Source: Gnetum montanum (Eukaryota > Streptophyta > Gnetopsida > Gnetales > Gnetaceae). Taken from it: a DNA stretch of 64,000 nt. Position 1 is the first letter of the stretch; every line of letters begins with the position of its first letter. Positions 47,801 to 56,800 of the stretch are shown one piece after another. A program made the translations under genes and the position numbers. The DNA lies in the NCBI GenBank assembly GCA_015680685.1, contig MNCI01015960.1, positions 126,964-190,963 on the forward strand, read 5' to 3'. Below the pieces are notes generated by a model. The model did not search any database and was not told the DNA's origin. It saw only the letters and a list, made by a program, of their open reading frames with translations.

Positions 47801-50800
47801 TTTCACATCTTTCCCATCTCTGATTTTAAGCATTCTATCTCTATTGCTTTTATATGGTTTGTTGCTGATCAGAGTTTCTAAGGGTTTTCCTTATAAATCC
47901 TGGTGTCTTGTTTTTATTTTATTTTTTGTCTTTCTAATATTCTAAAATACGAAAAGCCAAGTAAGATAATAATTTGATTCAGTTATGGAAAGCACAGATA
48001 AGTGATATTACATCAATAGAAGAAACCATAAGCAAAAGAGAAAGCATACATAGAGATTTACATAAGTCGGTCTATATGGTCTATTCTATGGCAAAGCAGG
48101 CAGAGCTTTGTTTTCCTTTTCAGAAATGGCTCTAGTAGTCCCTTATATAAGGCTTGTAGCGAACAGTAGACTGTAACTGTTAAAGCAATAGTATTATCAA
48201 TAGCTAAGATTATGTTAAGAGGTTAAGGATTTTAAATGTTGGGACAAAGCTATGATGATGATGATGATATTATTGTTGTTGTTGTTAAGGAGTTTAACTA
48301 GATAAGATGCAGGAATAGCGTCTTACATGGTTTGGTCATGTTCAAAGAAGATCAGATAATGAACCTCTTAAAAAAGGCTATCACATCATAGTTCCAAGAA
48401 ACCTGCTGAGAGGAAGACCAAGAAAGACACCCTTATCAATACTGATAATAATAGAAGTTATAACATAGCAAAAACAAATGAGATTTAAATACATCAACAC
48501 ATCAAATATATTTTTTACTTCCAACATCACTGTTAGATGGAAAAAGGAAAAATTGAAAGGGCTTGAGTCAAACACGTTAAATATATGCTAAATACAGGAG
48601 TTGTTTATATTACATATGATAAAACCAAATGAGCTGTAAAATTGGGGATGTAGGAATTAAATAGGAACTACGATATCGATGACAGAAATTCTATTGAAAT
48701 CGTTAAAGCTAACAGTAGTTGTAACTATGACAGGATTGCTTTGATGTTATGACTTGTTTGATTACTTAAGTTACAAACTTTTGTTGAAATCAATCTTATT
48801 AACCATAAAAAGAAATGGGTATTGTAAATAGGCAAGAAGACTTACATCCAGCCAATTATGTATTATCATCTTCCTAACTCTTGCAGCTTTTGTCATCATG
48901 AAGGACATTTGTTTAATATCTGCCCTTTTCTTCTGAAGAAAAAAGAAGCTAACGAGAGAAAAAATATGTTAAAAGTTGAGGATAGGGAAAAAAAAGTAGA
49001 CGATAGAAAAAGTCAAGCTATAGTCAAGGATAGAAAAATACAAACGATAGCGGAGAAACGAAAGAATACAAAAGCTTCTATAAATGTTTTTACCTTTATT
49101 GCAGGAAGCGTTGATATGACAAATTTATTCTTATCCAACAATAATAATGTCAGCTCAAAGATAATAAAGAATGTATATAAGCAACCTATAGCGGACGGTA
49201 ATGGTTATCAGTAAGGCATTTTCCTCAAGTAACAAAACAATGGTAAAAGTAGGGAAAAGTAGGGCATCAAGTGAATCTACTTTTTCGAAGAAGGTTGCTA
49301 CTTCATCATACCTTTCTGTTTGTATCTCAAATCATTTTGCGATTCTAAGTTCAAGGATGGAGGTTAAAAGTGAATTTAATGTTGTCAAGATGGAAACCAG
49401 CTTTCCTCCTAAAAATTAATTTTCTTTTCCTAATTTTTCAAGATCAATTGCAAGGTTGCACACCTAAATAAACATCTTTGCAATTGATGAGCGTTTTCTT
49501 TTTATGTTGTTATGGAGTTTTACCTGTTCTCAATGCTTAGCATGTGATGCACTCTGAATTTTATCACATCATTTGTACCATTCAAATTTGCAATTGTTCC
49601 TTTTTTAAAGACTAAATAAATGTATTCTGAATAATTATTAAAAACTCAAATGAATTCTGAACATATCAATATACATATATAATTGAAAATATGTATCTAT
49701 TAATAATTCTAGTATGCATCTTATTTGCTCTGATATCTTTAGAATTACTTGCAGCAATTCTGCTATCTCACTTCAGCAATCTGATGTTTTGCATACTCAT
49801 GTCCATGCAAGTTCTGGACAGTGTCAATCACCCACGGATCATCCTCAGCAGTTTCAAGGTGTTGAAAATTCTCAGCTGTGTGGTTGGGACCATCAACCTG
49901 CAAATGACCGTTCATCTTCATCAGTCTTAGGAAAGGATCCAACTCAAAATGATTTTCAATCTCCCAAGTCTAAGGGTCAGGATTCAGGAAATTCTAGAGG
50001 TTATCCTTTATGTTGGAGTGGTTCAAACCAGTCAGATGCCACAGAAGCTGGAGATGTAAAGCAAAACTTTCAAGAAAATAAGATGTTTAAAGAAAGTTCT
50101 GTGACGATGGGTATGATGGCCATCTCAAATGGTTTGCTGAAAAAAGGTACCAATGCAGAGATCAGCTCCTTAGAAAGTCCAGTTATTCCTCAGGCTGCTA
50201 TGCATGCATGGCACGGTAGCAGTGCTGCGAGTGACAAAATGACGGTTGTAAGAAGCTCATCTTGCCCAACAGTATTTCCACCAGTTCCCATTCTCAACCC
50301 ATTGCCACATATTAAAGGCAGCAGTTATCTCCATGCTGAAAATCCTGCTGTGAATGTGACATGGCCTAGCCATGGTATTGTTTCTTCGTCACCTGTAAGC
50401 CACTTGTCTCCTGTAACTCCAGGACCGATGAATGTTCCTGCAAATATGTGTGTGAGTCATCATGCCCCACGTCATATAACTCCCATTGCACACTTTCATA
50501 CGGCTCCTGCAGCTGCTTTTGAACAAATGAATCCAGTTCCTCATTTGCCTCCTCTCTCACCCCCTCCTCCTCTTCCAAGTGAGGTGCCTCCTCCACCACC
50601 TCCACCACCCTGTCCTCCTCCTCCACCACCACCACCTCCACCTACTTCTCCTCCTCCCCTGCCTCCGCCGCCTCCTTCGGATCCTTTGCCAATGGAATTA
50701 AGTTGTCAAGATACTGCAAAGAAATGGGAAGGCCCGTTATGTAAAAGTGGTGTGCAATATTGTGTGGTGGTTGCTCAGAAAGAGGTTTCTAGTGCATGCA

Positions 50801-53800
50801 ATTATCTTGAATTGCCACCTGAACCAAAGGAGTGAGTTCTCTTCTTCATTTTTTTTAGCACATGGATCAAGTTATCATTTTAACTTGATGGAGCATTTTC
50901 CTTTGTTCTTTTATTATTTCCAGTGTGTTTATATCTTTGCATTTGATTTACAGATGGCCCAGTAAGCTTGACGTAACAAAGCGCACAGATTTTAGATCAG
51001 TGAAGCATACATTTCATAACACTCCATCAAATAAGGTGATTGCCATCTTTGTTGACTCAACGTTTATTGCAGTTTGCATATGTTAAGAAATTTTATATCT
51101 TTTTAAATCTCTGTTGCTTTAATTTGCATACCTGGGTTGCATACAGTGTGTAACTTTTTTTGTGCTATATAAGAAATGGAATTTTCTTTCAGAAAAAGGT
51201 ACTCTTAGCATAGTCATGATTGTTTGACATAGATTAGGTTTTACTGTTTCGGCGGATTATGGACACGTTTAAATTTTTGTACCGCAGTAAAAGGAAGAAA
51301 TGCAGGTTCTGTACTGATTGTGCTAGGTTCATATTCATCTGTTCTTTATAAAAATATTTCAAGTCCACCGACATATGACAATATGAAAGCCTGTGAATTA
51401 TTTCTTTAAGCACTCACATCAGGAACTGATTAGTTTACATATATAAATTAAACTTTTGAAAAATTAAACTTGTCTGTAAGAAATAAATTACATGCTAAAG
51501 CCTGCTTACAGGCTTTGTTCAGTTAAGGTGGCACCATTTATGATTATTTTCATGCATGGCTTGCTTAATATCTAGGAGAACAGAGTTGTGTGCTTTGTCA
51601 ATGCCATATTAAAAGTTTACAAAATTACAGTGTTAATACATCATCATCATCATTATCCTAGCCTTGTCCCAATAAAATGGGGTCAGCTAATAAATTTTGG
51701 CTACTGCAAAAGTTTGTCATGCTATCAAGTTTGTTACAAATTATGAATGCATAATCATGTTATCATGCTTAGTGCTAGAATTAAAATAAAGGGTTCACCA
51801 CTTCATTGAATGATGTAAATTGTGTAAACTGAAGAGTACAAACTATAGAAGCATTTATATTCACAGTACACATACAATAACTATCTTTCATACCTTGGAA
51901 ATGCAGAATCAAGTCTAGATTTTTGATATTCAAATTGTGAGAGGCATGCATTTTTACCAAAAGAGGGATGGTGTTAGTTTTTATTGTGTGTTCTTAGATT
52001 GGATGATGATATAATAGACCGTTTATAGTGAATGGCAAAAAAGAATTCATGTAGCTGATTCCATTTTGTTGGGACAAGGCTAGGATGATGATGATGATGA
52101 TATAATAGACCCTTCATCATGGTTCTGGATTGATTTCTGAGATCCCAGATGCATTGAGGGTACTGCAAACTTTTATTATTAATAAAATCTTCTTTGTAGT
52201 TATTGAGGAAAAATTCCTGTTTATCATTGGGTTCCACAGTGGGATCCAAGTAAAGCCATTTACATTAATGCATGTTTTTCTGGGTCTAAAACCACAAATG
52301 TAAGATTGTTAGAGATATTTCACAGTAGGCAAATCTTTTAGTCCTTCAATTCACATAGATGTTAAGATAGTTTAAGTGAAAACCTGTAGCGACAAATAAA
52401 TATATTTGTGATGTTCTTATTTTGTGTATTTATGAAGTGAAATAGCTATTACTAAGGGTCAGGTCATGTCATTTTCCACCTATGATGACAAATGTGGACT
52501 GTTCAACTCAGAGGAGGGTGTGAATGAGTTCAACGATAATGCAGAAATCTTAAACTTAAAAATCAAATAAGTGTGAACAAATTAAATAAACTAAAATAAA
52601 TTTACCAAAGAACAAACTCATTGGTTTATGTGGTTTCCCAGCTTCAGTATCTCAATATACTGAGGGTAGTATCGAGCACCTATTTGGACTTGCTCTATCA
52701 ACCTCGAGACCTAAAACACAGGGATAGTACGGAGATAGATACATTTTGGGTTAATCTTGATATGTGATTTAAGGAAACCATAACCCTTACAAAATTGTTT
52801 TTACAATGGTATTGGCCGTTCCACAGCACCAAATGGACTACCCCCACGGTATAACATAGTGATGCAGGACATATTCCATTGTAGTGTTGTTCAACTAATT
52901 TTTTTTAGATGCAAATGAAATATTAGTAGAATTTTATATAAAATATTTAAATGTTCATTGGAAATATCGATAGTAATGTATTTTATACAAATTAATTGGT
53001 TTGGCAGATTATTTTAAACCTACAGAACAAAATTTCAGTTTTGACGCTATGAAAAGGGTTATTGAGAGGCAGTTATGACAATTACATAACTTGGATTCTA
53101 AAGTTCATGTTTATTAGAACATAAATGAAATTCACAGAAAGCAAGTTCACTTTCAGATCTGTTAATATTTGTTGATGTAGTTGTTTTTTTCACTTCCGAG
53201 GAGAATGGGAATCCCATTTTCTGTAGTGTTCCGGTCATGACACTAACATTGAAGTGTAGATTTCAAAAGTTTTAGCAAAAAATGGTAATGGTAATAACAA
53301 AAAACATATTCTTCTAGCTGAATCTGTTACAAAAACATTCTTAAGGATCCTGAGTATTACAGCAATATCATGATTTGTAGATGGGCTTCGGTGTGGGCTG
53401 TGAACATCATTTCTTCTTGCAGCTCATTCTTGATTTTTTAAATAAAAAATTTTCCTGCAATCCTAAAATTGTTTGATTTTATTATTCAAGTAAACTTTTT
53501 ACTGTTAGTAACCTTGTTACAGTGTCTTGTATGTATCACATATGTTTCATGTAGAAAGTTGTATTTCTTGCAGAGAGAGGTGTGCCGGCTGGTTCCATTA
53601 GATGGGGAGAACAAGAAAGGGGTATGAGTTATCTACTACATTTTTTCTGGTTATTTTTCTTTATCTAATTAAAAGCCAAGTCAGATTTATGGTGGTGTTC
53701 ATGTAATATAGTCACCATTTCAAAGTGACTGTTATTTGGATCTGAACTGAAACTTAAGTAATTTTCCATTTTCATGTGGAGACCAAGAGACCCTAAGAAT

Positions 53801-56800
53801 CTATTTTAGTACGTGGATGATTCTTTTTACATGCACATATTCTTTTATAGTCAGTTATCGTCTCTTGAGAATTCTCTGGTCCTAAGTCATAACACATCTA
53901 TAGGGATATGCCTTTTCCTGAAATGTTTGTCTTCAAAATTGCTTGCTTGAATCATACTTATGGTTTGTTGGATTTTTGGAAAATCAGATATGATTTAGAA
54001 TGGGGAAGAGCTGCGTTGTCAAAAATTCAGAAATATGTGAATGCATGATTTTTGAAGTTTTCTTTAAAAAGCTATAATTTATATGCTTTGTGTCTGATAA
54101 CATATACTGACAAAGAGTTCAATGTTTTAACTTAATGAGATAAAATTCTTGAAAAGTAAAACCGTAAAGGGGTAGCAATAGTTAATAAAACTGTTTGTAT
54201 ACACCAGGCCATTTAGCTAGCACACATCTCTAATATCAAAAACCTTTAGAACATTCCAAACAATTAAACACTATTCAGATTATATGTTCAGAGTTACACA
54301 CTTTTAGCATCTTTGGGGAGTTCCGGACAATGAATCTTGTGATCAAAGTATATTTTAGGAAATTGTACTGACTTTTCCCATCCAGCCTTCACCGTTTGTT
54401 AAAATTTATATTTGTAAGTTCATCAACTGATTTTAAGGTCACTGTGTTTTGTGATTAATAAAACTTGGTATAGAAGCTTTCAGAAGGAAGGTTTTGTTGG
54501 GAATAGCATGCAAGTTGAGAGGGATATTGTTTGGGTGTGTTGTTCGCCCTGCCTGCCAGGTGATGGGCAACTATGCTTCAACAAAGGTCACGGCTTTTAG
54601 GTTGATGGTTAGATGGGCCTTGACAGTGGTATTAGAGCTATTGGTTGTCGATTGGAATCTTCCTGGTGCGTTGCCGACTTATGTGTGCTCTAGCCTGCAG
54701 GTTCAGAGGTATATTGTTGGGTTTGTTATTTGCTCTACCCGCTAGATGACAGGTAACCATGTTTCAACGCAGGCCATGGCTTATGAAATGATGGTTAGAT
54801 GGACCTTGACGGTGGGTATCAGAGTTGTTGGTCGTGGGTTGGAATCTTCCTGGTGCTTTGCTGGCCAATTTACATCAACTTGAATAAAAGTATTTACACG
54901 TGTCATTTTGGCCAAGAGGCCAGAACAACAAATTTTACAAACAGCCATTATAGCAAATGATAGAATGCTGAAAACAACTTATGTTTACATCAGCTTGAAT
55001 AAAAATATTTACATGTGTCATTTTAGCCAAGAGGCCCACTACTGCTTGTACCTTAGTAATGCTAAATAATATTCCATCTATAATGCTCCAGGGCATCCTA
55101 TTAGGTAATGCAAAATAATATTTCATCCATAATGCTCTAGGGGACCTTATTAGGTAATGCGTAATAATATTTTATCCATAACACTCCATGGGACACTGTT
55201 AGGCAATACTAAATAATATTTTGTGCATAACACTCTAAGAAACACAGTTAGGTAACGTTTAATAATATTTCATGCATAATGCTTACTAAAATTATTTTGT
55301 GGGTATTTGTCTGCTTCATTTTCCCATGACTGTTAATTGATTTATAGGTGAGGATAAGTTTCTGTAAGCTCAGATGTTTTAAAATCAGGTTGATGTATAA
55401 GTAATTATGTTGAATTCTTATTTTTGCATAATCCCTTTAACCGACAACGGTGATCACTAGCTTTTCACTAGCTTGGTTATATATTTATAATATATATCTA
55501 TGATTTGGGCCAAGAAGATCTTCTTTGTTGACAAGCAATAAGGTATTTGTATAAAAAGTTTCACAACCTTTGGACAAAGCACATAATTTCTCACTCTTGG
55601 TACAAATTTGGCCAGGGGCGGGAGTGTGATGGATGATGCACAAATTTGGTTCTTCATCAGATGATCATGAATTTTTTGATACAGAAACCTTGTTCTTCGT
55701 TTAGAGATCATGAAATTTTTAATACAAATACCTTATTGCTTGTTGACAAGGAGTTATAAATATATAACTAAGTCAGTTTAGAGATTTACCGGGATAGTTC
55801 CATATTTCAACAGTTTCTCCTTTAATGACAAAGTTTTAATTCATTGGGCTTAGAGATGACCTAATAGAGTGATTGGCTTTTATGTTAAATTCCATATATT
55901 AAACTTATTTACATGTGAAAAAGAATTATTTCCGTAATGTTTTAACATGCCATCTTTTATGAAGATTTTCTTTCATATTAGAAACAAACAAAGATGTAAA
56001 AACCTCTATTGTTGTTTGTATCTCAACTACTTTAAAAAACCTTTTTCACGAGCAATATGTAGAGAATCTCAATTACTAAACAATCTCGGTCCCCTATGTA
56101 TTTTGAAAAAAGCGTACAGAACTGAGAATTTCAATTCAAGAAATCTTAATGACATACAGTCTTGGTCACAAACGGATCTAGCAAATCTCGATTAAGGACA
56201 AACATGTGAATTTAAACTTGGGTTCCACAACCAAAGACTTAAATCATCATCATGATGCCTTACTCCCACTAATATGGGTTGACAACAATGGTTTTCTATG
56301 GCTGGGTGTCTGCGTAATGTCATAGCCTTAACATATATTTTGACCATGCCCTTACCATTAGCACAACCAAAACCTTAAAATGGTTTCAAGTATCCCAACC
56401 AATGTCAGGTCATTTTTTTTTCAAATGTTCAAGTTCATTCTGTTTTTTTCCTTTGATAATAATAGTTTGCTTAATCCAAATCTTCTTTCTTTCACTTACA
56501 ATGTGGTGAAACCGTTCGCTGTGAAACATAAGTCTTCATCTTCCTTGGCTCCCTAAATTTTTATTTCAAAATTAAAACACATTAAAAACTTTCTAAATTT
56601 CAGTCGTTTATAACTATCTTCCTTTCTTTGGTTAAGGCCTGGAGAAATGCTTTACCAGAAATTTGTCCTTGCTTTCTTTTACCTGAAATAATTGATGTAA
56701 CAAAAGGCACCCAAAAGAAAGATGTGCATTTTTATTTTTGGCGTGTTTATCTAGAATACATCTATATTTGATAACCTGTTTCTAAAAGCTTTTTCTGTTG

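Larger units (their letters stand above)
42734..49754 (+). other. Intron 4 (7.0 kb), repeat-rich
   Basis: GTAAGC...TTGCAG. It holds tRNA-like remnants (43076, 43762), a 125-bp duplication (45623-45905), a Copia LTR-like stretch and RT relic (47038-47880), an RTE tail and RT fragment (48238-48475) and a LINE ORF1 zinc-knuckle relic (48855-49420). In 43906-45622 and 45906-47037 I see only AT-rich sequence and short chance frames. Confidence 0.75.
51036..53573 (+). other. Intron 6 (2.5 kb)
   Basis: GTGATT...TTGCAG. Two RTE-like tails on opposite strands (51635-51712 minus, 52050-52112 plus). The remainder (52113-53573) is AT-rich with nothing recognised. Confidence 0.8.

Noticed and set aside
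50366-50641. Glu/Val-rich minus-strand frame of 91 residues
   Set aside because: It is the complement of the polyproline tract of the SPOC/RRM gene; CCT/CCA repeats read as AGG/TGG/GAG.
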